Below are positions 45,018 to 53,033 of a DNA stretch of 64,000 nucleotides, piece after piece; the stretch's first letter is position 1; each line of letters begins with the position of its first letter. Below the pieces are notes generated by a model. The model had not been told where the DNA came from. It searched no databases and saw only the letters and a program-made list of their open reading frames with translations. The DNA comes from CAZTDD01 sp964612675. Lineage in GTDB: Bacteria; Hinthialibacterota; Hinthialibacteria; Hinthialibacterales; JAKPRU01. The stretch lies in the NCBI GenBank assembly GCA_964612675.1, contig CAZTDD010000006.1, positions 41,727 to 105,726 on the forward strand, written 5' to 3'. The position numbers and the translations under genes are program-made.

Positions 45018-46048
45018 TGCGTTCACTATCTCTACGAGAACTCGGCGAACTTGTCGGTGCCGAAGTGGTCGGTGACGGGGAGGTAAAGATACAAGGCATT
45101 GCCGGAATCGGGGAAGCGGGCCAGGGCGACGTGACCTTCGTGGCCAACCCCAAGTATGTCCATCACATCAGCGGGTGTGGCGCTTCGGCGATCATCGTCG
45201 GTCGCGATCTCTCCACAGACTTCCGGCCGCTCCTCGTGGCGGACGATCCCTATCTCGCGTTCACGCACGCTCTCCGGATCTTACGAGGAGAAGAAAAACC
45301 GCATCAATCGAGCGGGATTCATGAGCACGCCATCGTGGCTCCGACCGCCCGGATCGGAACAGACGTGACAATCATGGCGAATGCCATTATCGAGGACGAC
45401 ACAGAGATAGGAGACAGGTGCGTAATTTACTCCGGCGTGTCCATCGACAAGGGTACCTCCATCGGCTGCAATGGAACCATCTATCCAAATGTTTCAATCT
45501 GCGCCGGGTGTCGCATCGGAGACAACGTCATCATTCACGGGGGAACCCGCCTGGCCGCCGGCGGACCCGGAAGCAAGCATGGCGGCACAATCATTATTGA
45601 GAATGATGTGGAACTCGGTGCGAACACAACCATTTCAGCCGGCGGACGCCGCGATACAGTGATCGGACGCGGCACAAAAGTGGACAACCTCGTGGGGATT
45701 CGCGGCGGTGCACAACTCGGCGAAAACTGCATCGTTGTGGCTCAAGTAACGATCGGAGAAAACGTGGATATCGAGGAACGCGTCACGCTGGCCGGTCAGG
45801 TCGTGATTTGTCCGGAAATTCGTATCGGTGCGCGTGCGATGGTTGGAGCAAAAAGCTATGTCGAACAGGATCTTCCCGGTGGCACGGCCTATTCGGGAGC
45901 GCCCGCTCAGCCGCATATGCAGGAACGGCGTATCCATGCCGGCTTACGACGCATACCTGAACTTCGGCAACGAATCGAACGATTGGAGCAACAGGCAAAG
46001 GCACCGCACGATAGCGAATCGCGAGCCCCAGACCGGCGGTGCCGGTAA
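45017..46048 (+). CDS. lpxD: LpxD-like UDP-3-O-acylglucosamine N-acyltransferase with altered active site
   Basis: 343 residues. N-terminal UDP-binding domain (LGELVGAEVVGDGEVKIQGI; DVTFVANPKYVHHI), then left-handed beta-helix hexapeptides and a C-terminal coiled helix (LRQRIERLEQQAKAP). It normally transfers the second hydroxyacyl chain in lipid A synthesis. The usual catalytic stretch IAHN after the DNLVQ motif reads IRGG here (residues 228-231). The second conserved His region reads VICPEIRIG, and the DGFGFA and IDRGA blocks are also replaced (TRLAAGG; ISAGGRR). The fold is clear but catalysis as in Escherichia is doubtful. The last 11 residues lie in a tandem repeat. Confidence 0.8.
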   Translation: MRSLSLRELGELVGAEVVGDGEVKIQGIAGIGEAGQGDVTFVANPKYVHHISGCGASAIIVGRDLSTDFRPLLVADDPYLAFTHALRILRGEEKPHQSSGIHEHAIVAPTARIGTDVTIMANAIIEDDTEIGDRCVIYSGVSIDKGTSIGCNGTIYPNVSICAGCRIGDNVIIHGGTRLAAGGPGSKHGGTIIIENDVELGANTTISAGGRRDTVIGRGTKVDNLVGIRGGAQLGENCIVVAQVTIGENVDIEERVTLAGQVVICPEIRIGARAMVGAKSYVEQDLPGGTAYSGAPAQPHMQERRIHAGLRRIPELRQRIERLEQQAKAPHDSESRAPDRRCR

Positions 46049-46145
46049 TTTGAAAAAGAAAACGCGGTCCCCGTTGCCGTCATCGCGAGCCCCGGGCCGG
46101 CGGTGCCGGTGATTTGAAAAAGAAAACGCGGTCCCCGTTGCCGTC
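46018..46145 (+). repeat. 64-bp tandem direct repeat, two copies
   Basis: Copy 1 (46018-46081) and copy 2 (46082-46145) differ at only a few positions (ATCGCGAGCCCCAGACCGGC versus ATCGCGAGCCCCGGGCCGGC at the start). Copy 1 contains the last codons and stop of lpxD; copy 2 repeats that coding end with a TGA stop. The third partial start GTCATGGCGAG runs into the palindromic repeat that follows. Confidence 0.85.
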
Positions 46146-46224
46146 ATGGCGAGCGAAGCGTGGCCATCTCGTTTTGTCCGATTCAACGGCGAGATTCCCA
46201 CGTCGCTTCGCTCCTCGGAATGAC
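46143..46224. repeat. Palindromic dispersed repeat (GTCAT..GAGCGAAGCG type)
   Basis: Left arm GTCATGGCGAGCGAAGCG..GGCCATCTCG (46143-46171) and right arm CGAGATTCCCACGTCGC..CTCCTCGGAATGAC (46190-46224) are near-complementary around an 18-nt centre. This is the widespread GTCATTGCGAGGAGCGAAG..CAATCTC class of intergenic repeats. It lies between lpxD and lpxC and inflates the open frame upstream of lpxC. Confidence 0.8.
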
Positions 46225-46242
46225 GGGTCCGGTCGCGTGTTC

Positions 46243-47580
46243 ATGAGAGAGGAACACTCAGCAGTGAATAAATCCGTCGATTTACAGCAGACCGTCGCGG
46301 GGAAAGCCTCCCTGCAGGGTATCGGTTTGCATACAGGAGAAGAAACCACCATCACCGTCGGACCAAGGGATCCCGACGAGGGTATCGTCTTCGTGCGAAA
46401 AGATCTGCCTGGAGAACCCGAGATCAAAGTCTGTGCGGAAAATGCTTCTATTGAAGATTGTCTGTATTTGACCGCGCTGGGAACCGGGGAACAACAGATC
46501 TTCACGGTGGAGCATGTGCTGGCAGCGTGCGTCGGTCTCGGGATTGACAACCTGACCATCGAACTGAATTCGAAAGAACCCCCGATCATCGACGGCAGCG
46601 CCCTCCCCTTCGTCGAGATAATACGAGAAGCGGGTATTGTGACCCAGGATCGGCCGCGCCGGTATATCGAAATCGATAAACCGATCTGGTTGTTCGAAAA
46701 CGGTCTCGAGTTGGCGGTGATCCCCTCTCATCGCCTGGAAGTCACATATAAGATCGATTACGACCATCCCGCCGTGGGAATTCGATCCGCGTCCTTTTTG
46801 ATTACCGACGAGATTTTCCATAAGAAAATCGCTCCGGCACGAACATTCACCTTTTTGAAAGACGTGCAGGCACTCCGGGATGAAGGGAAGATCAAGGGGG
46901 GAAGTTTGGATTGCGCCGTTGTCATCGGTGAAGACTCGTTCCTGAATGAGAACCTCCGGTTCAACGATGAGATCGTTCGACACAAAATCCTGGACGTTCT
47001 CGGTGATCTGGCGCTTCTGGGAAGGCGACTGAAAGGACACGTCATTGCGGTTCGGTCCGGACACGCCTTCAATGTGCGGTTCGTCCGAAAAGTCCTCGAT
47101 ACGATTAATCATCGGGAAGAAAAGCAATGTGTACAATTGAATCCGCCTTTGGATATCAATGAAATCCGCAAAATCCTGCCGCATCGGTACCCGTTCCTTC
47201 TTGTAGACCGAATCACGGAAATCGATTACGACAACCGACGGGTTGTCGGCATCAAGAATATCACAGCGAACGAGCCGTTCTTTCAAGGCCATTTCCCCGA
47301 CCGCCCCATTATGCCCGGGGTTCTGATTATCGAGGCCATGGCCCAGGTAGGCGGTGCGCTTCTGCTGTCATTCGAACAGAATCGTGGAAAATACGTCTAT
47401 TTGACCGCTATTCTGGATGCAAAGATCCGGCGGCCGGTCGTTCCAGGCGATCAGCTGGTGATGGAAACACAAATCATGAAGATCAAGGGACGCACCGGGC
47501 GAGTGGAAAGTCGCGCCACAGTGAACGGAGAGCGAACGGCGGAAGCCACGCTCCTCTTCACCATGGTGGATGAGTTTTGA
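46243..47580 (+). CDS. lpxC: Bifunctional LpxC deacetylase / FabZ dehydratase fusion
   Basis: 445 residues from the ATG at 46243; a GTG at 46264 behind AGAGAGGAA is also likely. The frame is open from 46114, but that part is translated repeat DNA. LpxC half (1-300): LQGIGLHTGEETTITVGPRD, zinc ligands His91 (VEHVLAAC), His247 and Asp251 (HKILDVLGDLALLG), and RSGHAFN. FabZ half (about 305-445): LPHRYPFLLVDRITEID and the catalytic pair His350/Glu364 in GHFPDRPIMPGVLIIEAMAQ. LpxC commits lipid A synthesis; FabZ makes fatty acid precursors for membranes. The fusion occurs in several non-proteobacterial diderm groups and couples the two fluxes. Confidence 0.95.
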   Translation: MREEHSAVNKSVDLQQTVAGKASLQGIGLHTGEETTITVGPRDPDEGIVFVRKDLPGEPEIKVCAENASIEDCLYLTALGTGEQQIFTVEHVLAACVGLGIDNLTIELNSKEPPIIDGSALPFVEIIREAGIVTQDRPRRYIEIDKPIWLFENGLELAVIPSHRLEVTYKIDYDHPAVGIRSASFLITDEIFHKKIAPARTFTFLKDVQALRDEGKIKGGSLDCAVVIGEDSFLNENLRFNDEIVRHKILDVLGDLALLGRRLKGHVIAVRSGHAFNVRFVRKVLDTINHREEKQCVQLNPPLDINEIRKILPHRYPFLLVDRITEIDYDNRRVVGIKNITANEPFFQGHFPDRPIMPGVLIIEAMAQVGGALLLSFEQNRGKYVYLTAILDAKIRRPVVPGDQLVMETQIMKIKGRTGRVESRATVNGERTAEATLLFTMVDEF

Positions 47581-47633
47581 GGAGTCCGCCAAAAGGTGTG
47601 GCAGGAGACTGAGAATCTATTGAAAAGGAAAAC

Positions 47634-48416
47634 ATGTCAAATACAATGACCATTGCAAGCACGGCGATCATTCACCCACGTGCACAAATAGGAGACGATG
47701 TCCAAATCGGACCCTACAGCGTCGTCGGTGAACACGTACGGATCGGCCGTGGTACCGAAATCGGCGCTCATGTGATTCTCGATGGATGGACGACCATCGG
47801 CGAATATTGCCGGATCTTTACCGGTGCCGTTGTGGGTAGTGAACCCCAGGATCTCAAGTTCAAGGGCGACGAATCATTTGTACGGATCGGCGACCATACC
47901 ACGATTCGTGAATACTGTACGGTAAACCGGGGAACGCTTACCGGCGAAGAAACCCGTGTGGGACAGCGGTGCCTCCTCATGGCGTACAGCCATGTCGCTC
48001 ACAATTGTATCCTGGAAGACAGTGTCATTATGGCGAGTTTCTCGGCCTTGGCCGGCCATATTCGGATCGAATCGAATGCGATCATCGGAGGTCTTGTTGC
48101 CGTTCATCAGTTCTGTCAAGTCGGCCGATACGCTATCGTCGGCGGGGCTTCCGCTGTGCGTCAGGATGTCCTGCCCTACACGCGCGCTGCCGGAAATCCT
48201 TGCCGTCCCTACGGGATCAACACGGTGGGCCTGAAACGACACGGGTTCTCGGATGACCGGGTACGCAATCTGAAACGAATCTACAGAAGAATCTTTCGAT
48301 CCAAGCTGACCGAAGTCCAAGCTCTGGAACAACTCGAAAAGGATCTGTCCGATGACGAGGATGTTCGACGTATCAGCGAGTTCGTACGACGATCGGAACG
48401 GGGGATTTGCCGATGA
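47634..48416 (+). CDS. lpxA: UDP-N-acetylglucosamine O-acyltransferase
   Basis: 260 residues. Left-handed beta-helix of hexapeptide repeats (IIHPRAQIGDDVQIGPYSVV and onward), catalytic region AYSHVAHNC with His120 and His123 matching the conserved pair, GGLVAVHQFCQVGRYAIVGG, GNPCRPYGINTVGLKRHGFS and a C-terminal helical domain (IYRRIFRSKLTEVQALEQL). First acylation of lipid A. Unlike the LpxD nearby, all expected active-site residues are present. The stop overlaps the next ATG by 4 nt. Confidence 0.95.
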   Translation: MSNTMTIASTAIIHPRAQIGDDVQIGPYSVVGEHVRIGRGTEIGAHVILDGWTTIGEYCRIFTGAVVGSEPQDLKFKGDESFVRIGDHTTIREYCTVNRGTLTGEETRVGQRCLLMAYSHVAHNCILEDSVIMASFSALAGHIRIESNAIIGGLVAVHQFCQVGRYAIVGGASAVRQDVLPYTRAAGNPCRPYGINTVGLKRHGFSDDRVRNLKRIYRRIFRSKLTEVQALEQLEKDLSDDEDVRRISEFVRRSERGICR

Positions 48417-50155
48417 ATAGCCGACAGCCTAATCGGTGTCTATTTCTACTGGGAATGATTGGAGCAGTCGCCGCGTGCGGAGCGGTGAGTGCCGAACCTG
48501 TCATAATCGATCTCAAAGGAGAACGAGCGGACGGGATGATCTACTTTGAACATGAAAGGTTGTACGGCGGAATATCTCTGGCCGCCGGCGATCTGGACGG
48601 AAACGGTGTCGACGAAATCATTGTCGGAGCCCCTCTTACGGAGGGGGAACGCGGCCGCATCCATATCTTTTTCAACCTCTCTCTCGACCAGGCTCCCGTT
48701 ATCTGGGATCTCGCGGGGCTGCCCGCCGATGTACAAGTCGCTACCATAATCGGCGACGACAGAAGCGACTGGTTCGGATACAGCGTGGCAGTCGGTGACT
48801 ATAACGGCGACGGACGAGACGATTTGGCGGTGGGAGCGCCCAATGCTTCGAGTCATCCTTTCAATAGCCGTCGTCTCGCAGGGATCGCTTATGTTTTTCT
48901 CGCGGGGCAAGCAGCCCTGACTCCCGGTGTCCATGACGCCGGAGACGCCTGGATCGCCCTCCACGGTGCGGGAGAGAACGACGGTGTTGGAACAGAACTG
49001 GCCTTCGGCGATTTGAGCGGCGACGGGATCGACGATTTGGTGGCCGCCGCCCGGTTCGGGAATAAAAAGAAGACGCGAAAGTACCTCGACCGGGTGTATG
49101 TCTCCTACGGCGCTCCCGATCATCCCGCCGGAGCCGTGGTCGACTTCGAGGACTACTCGGATCTGTTTCTCCACAACGTACACAGCCGCCAGTATGCTTC
49201 CATCAACAGCAACTCGCTGGCCGTTCGTGACGTGATCGGCGATGGGATTCCGGATCTGATCGTTGGTTGTCAGTATTCCTATAACCAGCGCGGGTGGGTT
49301 TATGTCCTTCGCGGAGCCCCGCGGCCGCCAGGAACCTCGATCGACCTCGGCAGAGAGGCCGATATCGCCATCCAGGACGACCGCAAAGTGGATTATTTGG
49401 GTGCGGCGGTATCCGCAGGAGACGTTGACGGAGACGGAGACACCGATCTCATTCTCGGGGCACCCTCAGGTCTCTCGTCTCAGCGCGGCAAAGTTGTTCT
49501 GTTGCTGGCAGACGGAAAACCGGATCCCTTACAACCGACAACCATTCGACTTGGAGCCGATCGGATACCCTTTTTCGATCTTCATATCCTTCACGGTTTC
49601 AACAAGTACGAGCGCCTCGGGCGTGGCCTCGTAGTTGGAGACTGGAACAACGATGGAATCGACGATATCGCCGTTGGTGCGGTCAGGGGCCGCGACGCCA
49701 AGGCCGACAATGCTCGCGGGCGGCTCTATATGGTCCCTGGACAAGCTGCCTGGCCCGAAGGAACCGTGCGAATCGATGAAGTCCCAAACCTGGTTACCTT
49801 CATCGGCGAATCGAAAAGAGATGAATTTGGGATGGCGCTGGCCGTCGCCCAATTGGGAACAGGACCTTGTATCATGGCTTCCGCGTGGAAGGGCGACGGT
49901 CCCAAGGAACAACGCGGGAACGGCGGTGAGGTATTTCTGTTTTCCCAATGGCTTTCGGCGCTTAGTCCGACGGGACTTCGTGCCCATGTCGACCGCGAGC
50001 CCGGTGCGAAAGACCTCTATTTCCTATCGAGACGATGGATGACACCAGCCGATCCCTCAGACCACAGACTCCATGGACACGACGTGCGGCCGATCGGCCC
50101 TGAGGATTTGAGGGAATTTCATCGCCAAAAGCGGTGGCACGCTGCCCCTCGATAG
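48413..50155 (+). CDS. Exported FG-GAP repeat beta-propeller protein
   Basis: 580 residues from the ATG at 48413 (ATGA overlap with lpxA; GGGGGA upstream). The N-terminus (CLFLLGMIGAVAACGAVSAE) could be a lipoprotein signal (VAAC) or a signal peptidase I signal. Then come about seven FG-GAP/integrin-alpha-type repeats with Ca-binding loops: AGDLDGNGVDEIIVGAP, VGDYNGDGRDDLAVGAP, FGDLSGDGIDDLVAAA, RDVIGDGIPDLIVG, AGDVDGDGDTDLILGAP, VGDWNNDGIDDIAVGA and a degenerate last one. Likely a seven-bladed propeller outside the cytoplasm, perhaps in adhesion. Its coupling to lpxA in the envelope operon suggests an envelope role; ligand unknown. Confidence 0.85.
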   Translation: MNSRQPNRCLFLLGMIGAVAACGAVSAEPVIIDLKGERADGMIYFEHERLYGGISLAAGDLDGNGVDEIIVGAPLTEGERGRIHIFFNLSLDQAPVIWDLAGLPADVQVATIIGDDRSDWFGYSVAVGDYNGDGRDDLAVGAPNASSHPFNSRRLAGIAYVFLAGQAALTPGVHDAGDAWIALHGAGENDGVGTELAFGDLSGDGIDDLVAAARFGNKKKTRKYLDRVYVSYGAPDHPAGAVVDFEDYSDLFLHNVHSRQYASINSNSLAVRDVIGDGIPDLIVGCQYSYNQRGWVYVLRGAPRPPGTSIDLGREADIAIQDDRKVDYLGAAVSAGDVDGDGDTDLILGAPSGLSSQRGKVVLLLADGKPDPLQPTTIRLGADRIPFFDLHILHGFNKYERLGRGLVVGDWNNDGIDDIAVGAVRGRDAKADNARGRLYMVPGQAAWPEGTVRIDEVPNLVTFIGESKRDEFGMALAVAQLGTGPCIMASAWKGDGPKEQRGNGGEVFLFSQWLSALSPTGLRAHVDREPGAKDLYFLSRRWMTPADPSDHRLHGHDVRPIGPEDLREFHRQKRWHAAPR

Positions 50156-50201
50156 ATTTTTGCGTCGAGACCATGGCGATCCGTTTTTCGAGTGAAGTGG
50201 C

Positions 50202-52007
50202 ATGTCGGAATCCCAAGATCCGCAATCGGATAATCACTTTCGCGCGCTCTTTCGCTATATCCTTCCGCATAAATACCGACTCCTCTTGGGCTTCATCGCG
50301 ATCCTCTGTGGTAATTGGCTTGCGGTAAAAATCCCCGGCATGGTGCGCCGGGCAATCGATGACCTTGAACCGATTGTCGGCAATCCGGAGGCGCTGGAGA
50401 AAACTCCGCCGGTCATCATGGAAGCGATTTGGGGTATTCTCCTGTTTGCAATGGGGTCCGCTATCGGGCTCTTCTTTTCGAGATACTGCATTATCACGGC
50501 GTCCCGCCTCGCCGAGCGCCGATTGCGCATGGATCTCTATGACCACCTGCAGAAACTCTCTCGCCGTTTCTATCATTCGATGCCCACCGGCGATCTTCTG
50601 ACGCGGGGAGGCAGCGATGTCGAACAGGTTCGGTTGCTGTTGGGCCCCGGAATCATGTATCCGACACAGTGTATTGTTCTCGCCAGTCTCGCCATCGGCC
50701 ACATGCTTCACCGTAACTGGCTGCTGACGGTGATTGTGCTTGCGCCGGTTGTCGGCCTCTCGATTTGGGTGAATGTATACACCCGTCGTCTCCACCAGCT
50801 CTGGTCTGTGGCCCAGAAGATCTACGCGCAACTCTCGGCCCATGTTCAAGAAAACCTGTCGGGAATCCGCGTAGTGAAAGCCTATTGCCAGGAAATCCCA
50901 GAGACCGAACGCTTCAAAGGAATCAACCAACGCTACCTGCAGCAGAACCTGGCCATGATCCGGATACGCGGAAAACTGTGGCCGTTTATGCGGTATATCG
51001 GTGGCCTCGGGTTTGCATTGATCCTTTGTGTCGGCGGTTGGATGGTCGCCAAAGAGAAAATGACGCTCGGCTCGTTGGCAGCATTCATTCAGTATTTCAC
51101 GATGCTTTTCTGGCCAATCATCGGATTCGGCTGGGTATTGAATGTGATTCACAGGGGCACCGCGTCGTGGGCACGGCTAAGAGAGATCTTTGCGGTCGAA
51201 CCGGAGATTGTACCGGAGAAGGGAACAGAACCGATCGGCGACCTGCGCGGAAACATCGAAATCAGCGATTTAACATTTCGCTACGATGAGCAAACGCCGC
51301 CCGTGTTGGAGAACATTTCACTCGACATCCCTGCTGGATCCACGGTCGCTGTCGTCGGCCCAACCGGGGTCGGCAAGTCCACCCTGGTTCATTTGTTGCT
51401 GCGATTGTATCCCGTGCCGAGGGGAACAATCCTGATCGACGGAGAAGACATTAACGATATTCCCATCAACCAGCTGCGCGGAAATATCGCGTTTATATCG
51501 CAGGAGGTGTTCTTATTCTCGGATCGATTGAGTGAGAACATTTTGTTCGGCGAGAGACACGAAGATGAGGAGATCAAGGAGCGGATGCGGGAAGCGGCGC
51601 GAAAAGCGGGGCTGGCATCGGATGTCGAACAATTTCCAAATGGATACGAGACGTTGCTGGGCGAACGGGGTCTCACGTTATCGGGTGGACAGCGTCAGCG
51701 AACGGGTATCGCGCGGGCGCTTGTGTTGGACCGGCCGATATTGATTTTGGACGATTGTTTGTCGAGTGTGGATGCGGAGACCGAGGAGTATATTCTGCGG
51801 AGTGTCGACGAGGATGTTCAGCGTCGTACGACAATTCTGATTTCCCACCGAATTTCGACCGTCCGTAATGCCGATCATATCGTTGTTCTCTCCGACGGGA
51901 AAATCATCGAACAAGGCCGCCACGAGGAGCTGCTTACCCTCGACGGCCTCTACGCCCAAATGTTCCGCCGCCAGCAGCTGGAAGAGAGTTTGGGAATTCG
52001 GCGGTAG
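50202..52007 (+). CDS. ABC exporter, permease-ATPase fusion (MsbA-like)
   Basis: 601 residues. Six-helix type I exporter domain (about 15-320; YRLLLGFIAILCGNWLAVKI first helix) followed by an ATPase domain: Walker A GPTGVGKSTLVHLL, Q-loop FISQEVFLFSDRLSENI, signature LTLSGGQRQRTGIARAL, Walker B PILILDDCLSSVD (with D where most have E after the Asp) and H-loop ILISHRISTV. Position at the end of the lipid A gene run suggests the lipid A flippase MsbA, but the family is broad (multidrug, lipid, peptide exporters) and residues alone do not prove it. Confidence 0.85.
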   Translation: MSESQDPQSDNHFRALFRYILPHKYRLLLGFIAILCGNWLAVKIPGMVRRAIDDLEPIVGNPEALEKTPPVIMEAIWGILLFAMGSAIGLFFSRYCIITASRLAERRLRMDLYDHLQKLSRRFYHSMPTGDLLTRGGSDVEQVRLLLGPGIMYPTQCIVLASLAIGHMLHRNWLLTVIVLAPVVGLSIWVNVYTRRLHQLWSVAQKIYAQLSAHVQENLSGIRVVKAYCQEIPETERFKGINQRYLQQNLAMIRIRGKLWPFMRYIGGLGFALILCVGGWMVAKEKMTLGSLAAFIQYFTMLFWPIIGFGWVLNVIHRGTASWARLREIFAVEPEIVPEKGTEPIGDLRGNIEISDLTFRYDEQTPPVLENISLDIPAGSTVAVVGPTGVGKSTLVHLLLRLYPVPRGTILIDGEDINDIPINQLRGNIAFISQEVFLFSDRLSENILFGERHEDEEIKERMREAARKAGLASDVEQFPNGYETLLGERGLTLSGGQRQRTGIARALVLDRPILILDDCLSSVDAETEEYILRSVDEDVQRRTTILISHRISTVRNADHIVVLSDGKIIEQGRHEELLTLDGLYAQMFRRQQLEESLGIRR

Positions 52008-52031
52008 TTACAGATCGCACGGCTCTTCTTC

Positions 52032-52355
52032 TCAAAACAGCTCCCAATCCTCAACCCAAGTACTTGAGTCAAAGATCACCGCTGTCATCAGCGGTTCGCT
52101 CACTTTGCCCTCCGCGTATAGAGCGTAGAAAACAAGCGCGTGATCGCCGGTTTGCGCAAATGAATCGGTGGGAATAATCCCCGACCAGCGCCAGGTTTCT
52201 TCATCGTGCGTCAAATCAATCTCCGGGAATGACGCTAATGCTGCGCCAGGTCCGGCCAACGCACCGCGTCGGCCGATATACTCCCGCTCTGCGAATAAAC
52301 CATCGTTCTTCGTTGTCTGCCCGTCGCCGTCATCATCCAGGAGCGGCTCGGCTTG
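52032..52355 (-). pseudogene. Truncated duplicate of the 3' end of the WD40/caspase-like gene
   Basis: 107 codons plus stop, closely matching the last part of the gene at 53034-57161: QAEPLLDDDGDGQTTKNDGL, then YIGRRGALAGPGA, ALASFPEIDL, TWRWSGIIPTDSFAQTGDHA and the ending DSSTWVEDWELF. About 47 residues present in the parent (from ASLPTLLAVPEF to HSESGA) are missing at a short GA-coding repeat. The frame continues open to 52748 only by chance, antisense to the toxin-antitoxin genes. With no start, propeller or catalytic domains it cannot be functional by itself. Confidence 0.85.
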
Positions 52356-52385
52356 GGCCGGGCATTCTGCGCGGCAGGACGTCAT

Positions 52386-52419
52386 TTGACGGAAACGGTA
52401 GTATGACATATTATCATAC
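52386..52419 (+). promoter_or_regulatory. Sigma-70 promoter with overlapping operator palindrome for the RHH-MazF pair
   Basis: TTGACG (52386-52391), a 17-nt spacer and TATTAT (52409-52414). A palindrome GTATGA-N7-TCATAC (52401-52419) overlaps the -10 box. GGAGG follows 6 nt before the antitoxin ATG. The layout fits autorepression by the ribbon-helix-helix antitoxin. Confidence 0.7.
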
Positions 52420-52432
52420 CCGGAGGTCAACA

Positions 52433-52675
52433 ATGGCACGATCGAAAGTAGCCGTTTCCCTCGAAGAGGACACTCTGCGTCGCCTGGACGAACTCGTCCG
52501 ACGCGCTGTGTTCCCCAACCGAAGCCGCGCGATCCAAAGCGCCGTGCAGGAGAAACTGGAACGTATCGAGCGCAGTAGGCTTGCGCGTGAGTGTGCGAAG
52601 CTCGACCCCGCATCCGAAAAGGCCTTGGCGGAAGAGGGGATCTCAGAGGATTTTGCCCAATGGCCCGACTACTGA
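52433..52675 (+). CDS. Ribbon-helix-helix antitoxin
   Basis: 80 residues. N-terminal RHH domain (SKVAVSLEEDTLRRLDELVR, then FPNRSRAIQSAVQEKL), followed by an acidic C-terminus (ALAEEGISEDFAQWPDY) suited to binding a basic toxin. A strong SD (GGAGG) and a promoter/operator lie directly upstream. Its 3' end overlaps the MazF-type toxin gene by 16 nt. The pair lies between the WD40/caspase gene and its 3' duplicate. Confidence 0.85.
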   Translation: MARSKVAVSLEEDTLRRLDELVRRAVFPNRSRAIQSAVQEKLERIERSRLARECAKLDPASEKALAEEGISEDFAQWPDY

Positions 52676-52998
52676 GAGGCGATATCCGTTGGGCGGATCT
52701 CAACCCTGTGCGCGGACACGAGCAGGCCGGACTCCGTCCCGTTCTCATCGTGAGTCACGATATCTTCAATGAGCGCTCCGGAACCGTTATCGCGATGGCG
52801 TTGACAAGCCAACCGCCTCCCGCGGGCTTTCCTCTGACGTTCGAACTGAAGACGCGACGACTTCCAAAACGCTCTTGGGTGAAGATCAGCCAAATTCGAA
52901 CTCTCTCCGTCGAACGCATCGGCAAGAGCCTGGGCCGAGCGACCCCGGAGGAGCTTGCGCAAATCGTTGACGGACTGAACGAAATCGTCGGCGAATAA
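52660..52998 (+). CDS. mazF: MazF/PemK-family endoribonuclease toxin
   Basis: 112 residues from the ATG at 52660 (MARLLRGDIRWADLNPVRGH). Family signatures: RGDIRWADLNPVRGHEQAG, LRPVLIVSHDIFNERSGTVI, and WVKISQIRTLSVERIGKSLG, with the conserved RPVLIVS strand. MazF toxins cut RNA at short sequence motifs when the antitoxin is lost. The longer frame starting at 52591 adds residues overlapping the antitoxin and is rejected. Confidence 0.88.
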   Translation: MARLLRGDIRWADLNPVRGHEQAGLRPVLIVSHDIFNERSGTVIAMALTSQPPPAGFPLTFELKTRRLPKRSWVKISQIRTLSVERIGKSLGRATPEELAQIVDGLNEIVGE

Positions 52999-53033
52999 AT
53001 GCCGACGCATGACCGTGCTTTCACCGGCGAACC

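Noticed and set aside
46282..47292. 336-codon frame antisense to lpxC-fabZ
   Set aside because: Both LpxC and FabZ catalytic residues are on the plus strand; the antisense frame has no recognisable sequence.
49962..51152. 396-codon frame antisense to the ABC exporter
   Set aside because: Overlaps the end of the FG-GAP gene and the exporter; no recognisable domain.
52356..52748. Upstream part of the 238-codon minus-strand frame that ends in the WD40/caspase duplicate
   Set aside because: It is antisense to the RHH and MazF genes; homology to the parent protein begins only at 52355.
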